From Bin5 sp965207495 (GTDB taxonomy: Bacteria; Chloroflexota; Anaerolineae; Caldilineales; Caldilineaceae), in contig OZ242287.1 in the NCBI GenBank assembly GCA_965207495.1, positions 2,604,001-2,668,000 on the forward strand: a stretch of 64,000 bases of DNA, given 5' to 3'. The notes beneath the pieces are model-generated. The model was not told the DNA's origin. It was given only the letters and a program-made list of their open reading frames with translations, and made no database searches. The stretch's first letter is position 1. Each line of letters begins with the position of its first letter. Shown here piece after piece: positions 26,804 to 36,108 of this stretch. A program made the translations under genes and the position numbers.

Positions 26804-28543
26804 ATGAGAAACGCCGTCTCGTTCACAGGCCTGCTACTAATACTGATACTCTCGACCTCCTGTACAGCCCGATCCGAGCCCGAACGTCCGACCGCGGGCG
26901 AAACTGCTGCCCGGCAGCCCACGAAACCAGCAATCCCCACAACGGTCTCTGTGGCAACGCCCCCACCAGCCCCGGCTCCCACAAACACGCCAATGCCGGC
27001 AACAACGAGTCCGAATGTCGCCCCACTGGGTACAGTACGCGTCTCTTCAGGCGATGACACAGTGCAATACGCCATCGATGGCGATCCTGAAACAGTCTGG
27101 AGTGCCCAGAACCATCCTGCACAGTGGATTGCTGTTTCCCTCGACGACCTCTATCTTGCCGAGCGCATCGAGTTGGTTGTAGCGCAGGCCCCTGCCGGGC
27201 CAACGACCCATGTCCTCTGGCTGGACAACGGCTCCGGTGTGCGCACGCGGTTCAGACAGCTCACTGACATCCACACCGAAGATGGGCAGACGCTTGTCAT
27301 CGCATTCAATCCCCCGCGACCCGTTAAGGAGGTCCTTGTTCAAACGCTGGCCAGCCCTAGTTGGGTAGCATGGCGGGAAATAAGAGTCCTTGGATTGCCT
27401 CTATCTCCTGAAGAAGAGGGTGCAATGGCTCCACAGTTGCAGCTCGAGAAAGTCCTGGACCAGTTGGTGCTTCCCGTGCAAATCACCCATGCTGGCGACG
27501 GTAGCGGTCGGCTCTTTGTCGTGGAGCAACAGGGCCGCATCACTATCGTAAAAAATGGGGTGGCAAACGAAACGCTCTTCCTTGATATCACAGATCGAGT
27601 AAACTGTTGTGAGGAGCGGGGACTGTTTAATATCGCATTTCCTCCCGACCGTCCCGCCAGCAATCGCTTCTATCTGAGCTATTCGAACAGCGACGACGAC
27701 ACCGTAATCAGCCGCTTCGCCACCACCGATGACCCAGATGTCGCCGATCTGGCCTCTGAGGAAATCCTTCTCACCGTCCCTCAACCCCACCATGTGCACA
27801 ACGGTGGCCGGCTTGTATTCGGTCCCCGCGACGGATATCTGTACATCGGCATGGGTGACGGTGGAAGTGATGGTCCCCCAGCCCATTTCTCACAGGACCC
27901 GACTCTTCTGCTTGGAAAAATCCTGCGTATCGATGTGGAGTCAGGAGTCCAACCCTATGACGTCCCTGCCAACAATCCATTCGTCACTGAAGAAGGCTTC
28001 CGCCCTGAAATCTGGGCATTCGGATTTAGAAATCCTTGGGGTTTCGTGTTTGATGATCAAACGGGGGAACTCTACATCCCCGATACAGGGCACAATGATC
28101 GCGAAGAACTCAACGTCCAACCGGCGTCCAGCAGAGGGGGCGAAAACTATGGATGGCCCACAGTCGAGGGTACACGCTGTCCCAGGTTTGAGGATCTGCC
28201 AGTGCCCTGTAGCCAAGCCGGAATCTTCGTCCTCCCCGTTGCCGAGTATGATCACACGCGTGGTTGCGCCATTGTCGGCGGTGTCGTCTACCGCGGCAGC
28301 AAGCTGCCCCACCTCAAAGGCCGTTTCCTCTTCGGCGACTTCTGCCGCGGCGACATCTGGAGCCTAAGAAAGTCCGACCCAACTGGAAGTCCCGGCTCTA
28401 ATCAGACGAACCAAGATGACTGGCAGAGCGAGATGGTACTGAAAGCCTCTGTCCCGATCAGCAGCATCGGAGAAGATGAAGAAGGCAACCTATTTGTTAC
28501 CGGCTATCAGACTGGCGCAGTCTACTTGATCACTGAAAAGTAA
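26804..28543 (+). CDS. F5/8C-like + GSDH lipoprotein (module 3)
   Basis: A 579-residue paralogue with lipobox STSC (Cys20), then a Pro/Thr/Ala-rich linker to about residue 65 that would hold the domains off the membrane. The F5/8C-like domain (about 68-205) carries AIDGDPETVWSAQ and WVAWREIRVLG. The GSDH propeller (about 215-575) carries HAGDGSGRLFVVEQ, CCEERGLFNIAF, HNGGRLVFGP, GFRNPWGFVFD and PDTGHNDREE. Residues expected for PQQ/metal binding in the family appear intact. The roughly 115-nt spacing to its neighbours and shared orientation support co-expression with modules 1, 2 and 4. Confidence 0.88.
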   Translation: MRNAVSFTGLLLILILSTSCTARSEPERPTAGETAARQPTKPAIPTTVSVATPPPAPAPTNTPMPATTSPNVAPLGTVRVSSGDDTVQYAIDGDPETVWSAQNHPAQWIAVSLDDLYLAERIELVVAQAPAGPTTHVLWLDNGSGVRTRFRQLTDIHTEDGQTLVIAFNPPRPVKEVLVQTLASPSWVAWREIRVLGLPLSPEEEGAMAPQLQLEKVLDQLVLPVQITHAGDGSGRLFVVEQQGRITIVKNGVANETLFLDITDRVNCCEERGLFNIAFPPDRPASNRFYLSYSNSDDDTVISRFATTDDPDVADLASEEILLTVPQPHHVHNGGRLVFGPRDGYLYIGMGDGGSDGPPAHFSQDPTLLLGKILRIDVESGVQPYDVPANNPFVTEEGFRPEIWAFGFRNPWGFVFDDQTGELYIPDTGHNDREELNVQPASSRGGENYGWPTVEGTRCPRFEDLPVPCSQAGIFVLPVAEYDHTRGCAIVGGVVYRGSKLPHLKGRFLFGDFCRGDIWSLRKSDPTGSPGSNQTNQDDWQSEMVLKASVPISSIGEDEEGNLFVTGYQTGAVYLITEK

Positions 28544-28659
28544 ACAGATAAAATGCTGTTTCCCTCCTAAGAGCCTAGTTTGCACCGTGACTTGAGAAAT
28601 GCTAACGAAATAGCGACATTCCCCTGATCTTTCAGCCGAGGCCTCAGGATGCTCCACCC

Positions 28660-30384
28660 ATGAACAATGTCAACGTTTTCGCCGCAGTATTCCTATGCCT
28701 TACTGTCCTGACTGCATGTGAGTTGCAGCCAGTGCCCGAACTGCCCTCCCCGGAGGCCCATGCTACCCAATCGCCAAGGGCCGCTGCCACCCCAACAAAC
28801 ACACCGCAAGCCGAGCCGGAGCCCGTACCTACAGCAGCGCCTCCCCCGCAAAGCCGAAACGTCGCCCGCACGGGAGAGTGGCGCTCTTCCGAAGGCGAAG
28901 AAACGGCTCACTTAGCCTTCGATGGCGACCCCGACACCAACTGGAACGCAAAAAACCTTGCCGCACAATGGATCGCCGTAACTCTCGACGCTCTCTACCT
29001 TGTGGACAGAATTGAACTTGTTGTGGCTCAGGCCCCAGCCGGCCCGACCTCGCACGTCCTCTGGCTCGGCAATGGATCCGGCGTCCGTACGTTATACAAG
29101 AGACTTACCGACATCTACACAGAGGACGGGCAGACCCTGACAATAGAGTTGAGCCCGCCCCTCCCGGTTGATGACCTGCTAATCCAAACCCTCGAAAGCC
29201 CCAGTTGGGTCGCCTGGCGTGAAGTCAGAGTGTTCGGCTCGCCGGCTTCAGAAACTGATGGAAGCAGCGAGACTCCTCAGCTGAAACGGGAACTGATTAT
29301 CGAGAACCTGGTTCTGCCAGTGCAGGTCACACATGCCGGCGACAGGAGCGGACGCTTATTCATCCTGGAACAAGAGGGGCGCATTCGTATCTTCAAAGAT
29401 GGAAACGAAAACGACCAACTCTTTATCGATATATCCAGTCAACTCACTTGCTGTGGTGAGAGGGGGCTAATGAATATTGCTTTCTCGCCTGGATTCCCAT
29501 CCAACCGGCAGTTCTATCTGAGCTATACAAATCGTGATGGTGAGTTGGTCATCAGCCGGTTCAAAGCCGCGCCCGACCTCGAAACTGCGGACCCCGCCAG
29601 CGAGGAAATACTCCTAGCCATCAGTCAGCCACACCACGCTCACAACGGGGGCAGAATCGCCTTTGGTCCTCTTGACGGATACCTGTACATTGGCGTTGGC
29701 GACGGAGGCAGCGAAGATCTTCCTCCCCATGAAAGTCAATACCCGGACCAGCTTCTTGGCAAAATCCTCAGAATCGATGTGGAATCCTCGCAGCTCCCCT
29801 ACGGTATCCCTGCCGACAACCCGTTTGTCGATGTCGCAGGCTATCGACCCGAAATCTGGGCCCTGGGCCTACGCAATCCTTGGGGATTCGCCTTCGACGC
29901 AGAAACCGGTGACCTCTTTCTCCCCGATACAGGTCACAGTAAGCGAGAGGAAGTGAATTTCGTGCCTCTATCCAGACAAGGGGGCGACAACTTCGGTTGG
30001 CCTACGATCGAAGGCACGAGATGTCTCAAAATCTCCGGCATGCCAGTGCCTTGTCACCAGGCTTCCCTCTTTACGCTGCCGGTTGCCGAATACGATCGCA
30101 CTCGCGGCTGCGCCGTTGTGGGCGGCGTCGTATATCACGGCAGCGAGTTTCCCCACCTGAGCGGCCGCTTTCTCTTTTCAGATTTCTGCCGAGGAGACAT
30201 CTGGAGTCTGCATCGTCCTTCCCCGTCCGAAGATCAGAACGCAGGTCTGGGCTTCCATGAAGGGTGGCGTTCCCAGCTGGTCCTGAAAGCATTCAATATA
30301 GTCAGTAGTATCGGCAATGACGAAGAAGGAAACCTGTATTTTGTCGCCTACCAGCCTGGCGCAATCTTCAAAATATCTGAATAG
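28660..30384 (+). CDS. F5/8C-like + GSDH lipoprotein (module 4)
   Basis: A 574-residue paralogue with lipobox LTAC (Cys20) and a Pro/Ala/Thr linker to about residue 65. The F5/8C-like domain (about 66-205) contains AFDGDPDTNWNAK and WVAWREVRVFG. The GSDH propeller (about 215-570) contains HAGDRSGRLFILEQ, CCGERGLMNIAF, HNGGRIAFGP, GLRNPWGFAFD and PDTGHSKREE. It is most similar to module 3 by eye (shared SHVLWL, QTLESPSWVAW and a SDFCRGDIWSL ending), suggesting these two are the most recent duplicates. It precedes the duplicated sulfatase region by about 220 nt. Confidence 0.88.
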   Translation: MNNVNVFAAVFLCLTVLTACELQPVPELPSPEAHATQSPRAAATPTNTPQAEPEPVPTAAPPPQSRNVARTGEWRSSEGEETAHLAFDGDPDTNWNAKNLAAQWIAVTLDALYLVDRIELVVAQAPAGPTSHVLWLGNGSGVRTLYKRLTDIYTEDGQTLTIELSPPLPVDDLLIQTLESPSWVAWREVRVFGSPASETDGSSETPQLKRELIIENLVLPVQVTHAGDRSGRLFILEQEGRIRIFKDGNENDQLFIDISSQLTCCGERGLMNIAFSPGFPSNRQFYLSYTNRDGELVISRFKAAPDLETADPASEEILLAISQPHHAHNGGRIAFGPLDGYLYIGVGDGGSEDLPPHESQYPDQLLGKILRIDVESSQLPYGIPADNPFVDVAGYRPEIWALGLRNPWGFAFDAETGDLFLPDTGHSKREEVNFVPLSRQGGDNFGWPTIEGTRCLKISGMPVPCHQASLFTLPVAEYDRTRGCAVVGGVVYHGSEFPHLSGRFLFSDFCRGDIWSLHRPSPSEDQNAGLGFHEGWRSQLVLKAFNIVSSIGNDEEGNLYFVAYQPGAIFKISE

Positions 30385-30604
30385 CAATCGAACGGAGACC
30401 CCTTGTCTCCCAATTGCGCCGCGCGCCAACACAATTCAGTTAGCCCACAGTGGAAACGCACCCCTAGCTGTACGACGATGGTCCCGGTCTTGTCAGCTCC
30501 CTTCAATCGCAGGACGGGGACAAACAGGATGAAAGTGTACCGGTTTCCCGTCGACGCAACCGTGCTTGGAGTTTCTGGTGGGAAGGACGAAAGGAGAAAC
30601 TCCC

Positions 30605-32132
30605 ATGGCTAACGAGAACCGACCCAACATCCTCTGGTTCTGCACCGACCAGCAGAGATTCGACACAATTCACGAACTGGGCAATCCTCACATCAACACG
30701 CCCAATCTGGATCGTCTCGTCGCGGAAGGCGTCGCCTTCACCCACGCCTTCTGCCAGAGCCCCATCTGCACGCCAAGCCGGGCCAGCTTCCTCATCGGCC
30801 GCTATCCTGCCAACGTGCGCGGCTGCATGAACGGCAACGAAAAATGGGGTGAAGGCGCACCCCTCGTCACTGCCCAGCTGGCCGAGAGCGGCTACGACTG
30901 CGGCCTCAGCGGCAAGTTACACCTTGCCGGCGCGCACGGCCGCGAAGAACCCCGCCCCGAAGATGACGGCTACAGCGTCTTCCACTGGAGCCACGATCCC
31001 GAAGATCGCTACCCCTCCGGCCACGCCTACGCCGACTGGCTGGCCGCGCAAGGATTTGCCCTGCGAGACCTGAGAGAGGATCCGGCCTCCATCCCCCCCG
31101 ACCTGCATCAGACCACCTGGTGTACCGAACGTGCCATCGATTTCCTGTCCGAAAAGCGGCGCAAAGGCCCCTGGCTGATGAGTGTAAACGTATTCGACCC
31201 CCATTCACTCTTCGATCCACCACAGGAATACCGCGATCGCTATGATGCCGCCAAAATGCCCGACCCACTGTTTCGCCAGTCCGACATCGCTACCCAATCG
31301 GCAATTCCCGGCGACTTCCCAAACCCGTCCCGTCCCCCTCAGGATTTCAATGCCCAGGAGGTGATCGCCACTTACTACGCCATGATCGAGCTGATCGACG
31401 ACAACGTGGGACGACTGCTCGACGCGCTCGAAGAAACCGGCCAACGCCAAAACACCGTCATCATCTTCACCGGCGATCACGGCGAAATGCTGGGAGATCA
31501 CGGCTTGATTCTGAAGGGCTGTCGTTTCTACGAGGGGGCGGTGCGGGTACCGCTGATCATCAGCTGGCCCGGCCAGTTCCCGTTGCAGGAAGAATCGGAA
31601 TTCGAAAGTAGTCCCGATGAAGACGCATCCGGCGAAGAGGAAGAAACGACCTCCGAGGAGTCCGATGCCACCGCGTCAGACGATTCACCCGCCCCGGTCG
31701 GGTTCGTCAGTAGCGCCTTGGTGGAGCTAATCGATATCGCACCCACGCTGCTCGAGCTGGCCGGCCTGCCCATCCCCCTTCGCATGCAGGGCCGCTCTCT
31801 TCTGCCGATCCTGCGCGGCGAACAACCGCCCAATCAACACCGCGACTTTGTCCGTTGCGAGTTCAACCGGGCTCAGAATCCCCCCGGTTGTCACCCGCGT
31901 AAAATACGAAGGCAGCTACGCCACAATGTACAGAGACGCCAGCCAGAAGATCGTCGTCTACCACGGCCACGAACAGGGAGAACTCTACGACTTGGAGAAT
32001 GACCCCGGCGAGTCCGAAAACCTATGGAATGACGCCGACCACGCCGACCTGCGCTTCGACCTGTTGCGCCGCGACTTCGATGCCTCAGCCTTCTCCGTCG
32101 ACCAGGGTCCGCCGCAAAAGACACCTTTTTGA
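30605..32132 (+). pseudogene. Type I sulfatase with C-terminal frameshift (copy A)
   Basis: Starts at ATG 30605 after AAGGAG. It encodes a sulfatase nearly identical in layout to the gene at 32774: FCTDQQRFD, CTPSR with Cys55, GDHGEMLGDHG, and an acidic Glu/Asp/Ser insertion before VELIDIAPTLLELAGLP. At a six-cytosine run (31880-31885) the frame shifts; reading one base fewer restores NPPVVTRVKYEGSYATMY, which aligns without gaps to the intact paralogue and continues to a stop at 32132. As written, the zero-frame product ends at 32002 with about 45 unrelated residues. The catalytic half is intact, but the C-terminal subdomain is lost. It is either a real mutation or a homopolymer sequencing error. 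Confidence 0.85.
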
Positions 32133-32164
32133 ATAGGAGAACATGAACGGCAGGCCATAACAAC

Positions 32165-32698
32165 CTAGCCTTGAAGAGTGAGGACTTGAACGCCTCGACC
32201 GGGAGTCTGGTAAGTCAGGTCGAAGTCTCCAACCATGAGCAACGAAGCCGTCGCAGAGGCAAGGTGGGCTCACCCAAATGACGACATTACAGAATCTATT
32301 CCCCGTGTCCGAGTCGTCGCAACGCGTTTCAGAATGTACAGACGTTTGCGCGCCCGCTTGGCCCTGCTGATGCCCAAAACAACAAATTCTCAACGCCAAG
32401 CACGTAGCGTGAACCGGCCTTGCGGAGAAATGCTTGCGGAGAAATCTGGTGCGGCATCACATGAAGAGCTTGTTGGCAATATGTGCCCTCCTTCTGGTCG
32501 ACAGAGTGGCCAACCGCCTCCTCTTCCTCCCTGGCCAATCCCATGTTATCCAATTCCAGCAACTCACAGCAAGGGACCAGCGTATCGACCGATTCCTCCG
32601 CAAGGCAGCTCTATAAGTCGAGGCCGATGCGCAGATTCCCCTCCCGGTTCAACACACAGGCGAAAACCGCGATCCGATCACGCCCCATCCACTGGGTT
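32165..32698 (-). pseudogene. Decayed 3' fragment of glycosidase-like gene
   Basis: The minus strand encodes, in pieces, the C-terminal third of the glycosidase-like protein found intact at 34370-36106. Matching segments in order are GRDRIAVFACVLNRE (intact copy: GRERIAVSACVLNRE), an in-frame TAG right after GLDL, LELDNMGLA (intact: PELDSMGIA), ALHVMPHQISPQ, GVENLLFWASAGPSGRA and finally DFDLTYQTPG. These pieces fall in at least three different frames, so several indels have accumulated. It lies convergent to the frameshifted sulfatase, exactly as the intact pair is arranged 2.2 kb further on. Confidence 0.85.
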
Positions 32699-32773
32699 GA
32701 CGCACTCTATCTTTGATTTCACCAATTAAGGAATCCTCACAGAAAAGGAACCACGAACTCAGGAGGCCCTACG

Positions 32774-34303
32774 ATGCAACACGAGCGTCCCAACATTCTC
32801 TGGTTCTGCACCGACCAGCAGCGGTTTGACACAATTCATGCCCTTGGCAATCCCAATATCAACACGCCCAATATTGATCGCCTCGTCGAGGAGGGAGTAG
32901 CTTTCACCCATGCCTTCTGCCAGAGCCCCATCTGCACGCCAAGCAGGGCAAGCTTCCTCACCGGCCGCTATCCTGCCAACGTGCGCGGCTGCATGAACGG
33001 CAACGAAGTATGGGGTGAAGGCGCGCCTCTCGTCACAGCCCTGCTGGCCGAAAGTGGCTACGACTGCGGCCTCAGCGGCAAGTTTCACCTGGCCGGCGCA
33101 CACGGTCGCGAAGAGCCTCGCCCTGAAGATGACGGCTACAGGGTATTTCACTGGAGCCATGACCCACAAGACCGCTACCCATCCGGCCACGCCTACGCCG
33201 ACTGGCTAGCCGCACAAGGCTACTCCCTGCGCGACCTCAGAGAAGACCCGGCCTCGATTCCGCCGGACCTCCACCAAACAACCTGGTGTACTGACCGAGC
33301 CATCGACTTTCTTTCGGAGAAGAGGCGCAAAGGACCTTGGCTGATGAGCGTAAACGTCTTCGATCCCCACTCCCCCTTCGACCCGCCCCAGGAGTATCGC
33401 GATCGATACGACGCCGCCAAAGTGCCCACACCCTTGTTCCGTCAGAGCGACCTGGCCGCACAGCCGAAAATCCCCGGAGACTTTCAAAACCCGGCCAGAG
33501 TGCCGCAAGAGTTCGATGCCCAGGACATTGTCGCCTCCTACTACGCCATGATCGAGCTCATAGACGAAAACATAGGTCGGCTGCTGGCCTCGCTTGAAGA
33601 GACAGACCAGCGCAAGAACACCGTCATCATCTTCACCAGCGATCACGGCGAGATGCTGGGGGATCATGGTCTGCTTCTCAAGGGCTGTAGGTTCTACGAA
33701 GGGTTGGTGCGCGTTCCACTGATCATCAGCTGGCCTGGCCACTTTCCCGCGCAAGAAGAGTCGGTTCTCGAAGACGGCCTTGCAGACGATGATTCCAACG
33801 GAGAAGAAAATGTCGAAGCGGAAGAATCGGCCGAAGGTGCGCCTGAAGTAGATTCACCCGCCGCGCCTGCCGGCTTCGTCAGCGACGCCTTGGTCGAGCT
33901 TGTCGACATCGCGCCCACGCTTCTGGAGCTAGCCGGTCTGTCCCTTCCGCAGGGAATGCAAGGTCGGTCATTGCTCCCCATTCTCAACGGCGACGCCCCG
34001 CCGCATCAGCATCGTGACTTCGTCCGCTGCGAATACTATCGAGCACTCAATCCTGATATCCCCGGCCGCGCACAGTACGAAGGCAGCTATGCCACCATGT
34101 ACCGCGACCGGAGCCACAAAATTGTCGTCTATCACGGTCACGAGCAAGGAGAGCTCTACGATCTGGAGAAAGATCCTGGCGAATTCGAAAACCTGTGGGA
34201 CGACCGCGCAAGTGAAGCCCTGCGCTTCGACCTGATGCGCCGCAACTTCGACGCCCTTGCCTTCTCCATCGACCCGGGACCGCCGCAGACTAGGCCTCAC
34301 TAA
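32774..34303 (+). CDS. Type I sulfatase (copy B, intact)
   Basis: A 509-residue sulfatase with AGGAGG 9 nt before ATG 32774. Motifs: NILWFCTDQQRFD, CTPSR with Cys54 as formylglycine precursor, SGKFHLAGAHGREEPRPEDD, SVNVFDPHSPFDPP, SDHGEMLGDHG. An acidic low-complexity insertion (about 333-370, rich in Asp, Glu and Ala) separates the core from VELVDIAPTLLELAGL and is shared only with copy A. The C-terminal subdomain, with KIVVYHGHEQGELYDL, is intact. There is no signal peptide. It is convergent with the glycosidase-like gene at 34370 (66 nt apart). It is probably a desulfatase for the glycan handled by the neighbouring operon (inference). Confidence 0.92.
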   Translation: MQHERPNILWFCTDQQRFDTIHALGNPNINTPNIDRLVEEGVAFTHAFCQSPICTPSRASFLTGRYPANVRGCMNGNEVWGEGAPLVTALLAESGYDCGLSGKFHLAGAHGREEPRPEDDGYRVFHWSHDPQDRYPSGHAYADWLAAQGYSLRDLREDPASIPPDLHQTTWCTDRAIDFLSEKRRKGPWLMSVNVFDPHSPFDPPQEYRDRYDAAKVPTPLFRQSDLAAQPKIPGDFQNPARVPQEFDAQDIVASYYAMIELIDENIGRLLASLEETDQRKNTVIIFTSDHGEMLGDHGLLLKGCRFYEGLVRVPLIISWPGHFPAQEESVLEDGLADDDSNGEENVEAEESAEGAPEVDSPAAPAGFVSDALVELVDIAPTLLELAGLSLPQGMQGRSLLPILNGDAPPHQHRDFVRCEYYRALNPDIPGRAQYEGSYATMYRDRSHKIVVYHGHEQGELYDLEKDPGEFENLWDDRASEALRFDLMRRNFDALAFSIDPGPPQTRPH

Positions 34304-34369
34304 AGAGAGGCCAAAACTCCAATATCATAAAATGGCGGCAAATGCGCGCCAATGCCTGACACGATCCTG

Positions 34370-36106
34370 TCAGCCGGGCGTTTGGTAGGTAAGGTCGTAC
34401 TCCCCTACCCTGCGAAGTGGCGTCGAAACCTGGCGGTAACTTGGCGCCCCATCCCAAAGCCAACTCTCGATCTCCTCCCGGTGACCCAACTTTCGAAGAC
34501 CGCTCCAGCTTGCTCCGAAATGAGCGCGCCCGCTTGGCCCGGCAGAATCCCAAAAGAACAGATTCTCAACGCCCTGCGCATAGAGGGAAGCCGCTTTCCG
34601 GCCAAACGTTTCAGGCGCCATGTGGCGCGGCATCACATTCAAAGCCAGTTGACAGTCTGTACCCTCGACCAGATCGACGAAATAACGCACCGCCTCCTCG
34701 TCCTCCCAGGCGATCCCCATACTGTCCAATTCTGGAACATCGGTGTAAGGAATAAGCGTGTCGATCAGTCCTTCCCCGATCCAGGTCGCCAGGTCGAGCC
34801 CGTTCTGAAAATTCTCCTCCCGGTTCAGCACGCAGGCTGAAACCGCGATCCGCTCCCGCCCCTGCTCCCGTGCGAGTTCGTCAAGAGACTCTCGAAGTTC
34901 CCGGTGAAACGCCGTCAATGCCACGCTTCGATAGGCCAGCCAGCGCCGGTCATCGTCTGCCAGCTGCCTGGGGTCCTCGCCATGCGCCGCAATGAATCCC
35001 TCGACTAGCGGCGATTCATAGTCCACCAGCGGTGGACGCCGACTATACAGCATGCAGATGCCGTCGACCGGATGTTGCGCCACTTCCATCAATAGGCTGA
35101 TAACGAATCGGCGCGTGTCGGCATAGGCGTAAGAAACCCGGGGGGCAGTCTGTCCGTCTTTCCCCTTCATCCGCAGGTCTGGCCGCGTGAAGTACAGACT
35201 GCCTGCATTCCACTGCTCCAGAGGAGCTGGGTAGAAAAACCCCGCCGGCCGGTAACTTGCGTGAAAACTGAGCCCCATCTCGTGCGCCGCCTCCAGCGCC
35301 ACCACAAATGGATCGAGCTCATGTTCTCGAAAAGAACGCCAGCTTTCCGCGTGCAGCCGGTCGCCCTGCCGGTCAAAATCCTCAATTCCGTCGCAAGTGG
35401 GTAGGCGCCCCACCTGTCCCAGGTAGAACATCAAATCACCGGCCCCGCACTCCCAGTAGAGTCGCGAAAAGTCCGTATGTCGGTAGGGTTCAATCTCGTT
35501 CCGCACCGCCTCCTCTGTCGCCGTACCATACAGATAGAGATAACCATGCGCGTCGTTGTGCGCAAAAAGCCTCCGCGTATCCGTCCTCTGGCGCTCCCTT
35601 TCCACTTCCCCGACCAACTCCTCCGACATTGGAGCCAGCCTGATGTATGCTAGTTTGGTTCGTTCACACGACACTGCCGCCGGTTCATCTGATGAACCGG
35701 TTGGTGTGCAGACTTGGCGGATGGACAGTTCCTGCCCCGTCAGGTCAGCATCTTTCCAGAGAAGCTCATAGATGTTGTGACCGTGCGGATTAGAATCCGC
35801 CCAATCGGGACCCATGTTCAGATGTGTAAAGCAGGGATCCCCACTGAGTTTCAACTCAATCGAGCCGCGTCCCCGGTGGTCCGGGTAGACCCCGACAAAG
35901 ATTCGATGCCAGCCGCTCACCGCGAGGCCGAGCGAGACCTCCGGTGCCGCCGTCTCTTCCCCCGCACTGAGCAGAGTGCCGCTCAGATCTGCTGTCTCGT
36001 ACGACTGCACGTGCCAGGCGCGCCGCTTCGGCTCGGCTGCAAGCGAACTTTCCGGCTGACAGCGTGCAAGGTCAGTTATGTAAATCGACCCATCTCGGTC
36101 AGACAC
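34370..36106 (-). CDS. Glycosidase-like TIM-barrel protein with N-terminal beta domain (copy 2)
   Basis: A 578-residue protein of a family I do not recognise by name. Residues about 1-165 look like a beta-sandwich (ITDLAR, SYETADLSG, VSGWHRIFVGVY, KLAYIRLAP). The rest resembles a TIM-barrel glycoside hydrolase of the GHL10/DUF187 type: RRLFAHNDAHGY, an EMGLSFHASYRPAGF strand, RFVISLLMEVAQHPVDGICM, ESPLVEGF, and a closing ENLFFWDSAG. Catalytic acids are not assigned. The GTG start at 36106 has GGAGG 7 nt upstream and follows the permease stop by two bases, so it is the last gene of the six-gene operon. It is paralogous to the first gene of the same operon, and its 3' end is duplicated at 32165-32698. 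No signal peptide. Confidence 0.75.
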   Translation of the reverse strand: MSDRDGSIYITDLARCQPESSLAAEPKRRAWHVQSYETADLSGTLLSAGEETAAPEVSLGLAVSGWHRIFVGVYPDHRGRGSIELKLSGDPCFTHLNMGPDWADSNPHGHNIYELLWKDADLTGQELSIRQVCTPTGSSDEPAAVSCERTKLAYIRLAPMSEELVGEVERERQRTDTRRLFAHNDAHGYLYLYGTATEEAVRNEIEPYRHTDFSRLYWECGAGDLMFYLGQVGRLPTCDGIEDFDRQGDRLHAESWRSFREHELDPFVVALEAAHEMGLSFHASYRPAGFFYPAPLEQWNAGSLYFTRPDLRMKGKDGQTAPRVSYAYADTRRFVISLLMEVAQHPVDGICMLYSRRPPLVDYESPLVEGFIAAHGEDPRQLADDDRRWLAYRSVALTAFHRELRESLDELAREQGRERIAVSACVLNREENFQNGLDLATWIGEGLIDTLIPYTDVPELDSMGIAWEDEEAVRYFVDLVEGTDCQLALNVMPRHMAPETFGRKAASLYAQGVENLFFWDSAGPSGRAHFGASWSGLRKLGHREEIESWLWDGAPSYRQVSTPLRRVGEYDLTYQTPG

Positions 36107-36108
36107 TA

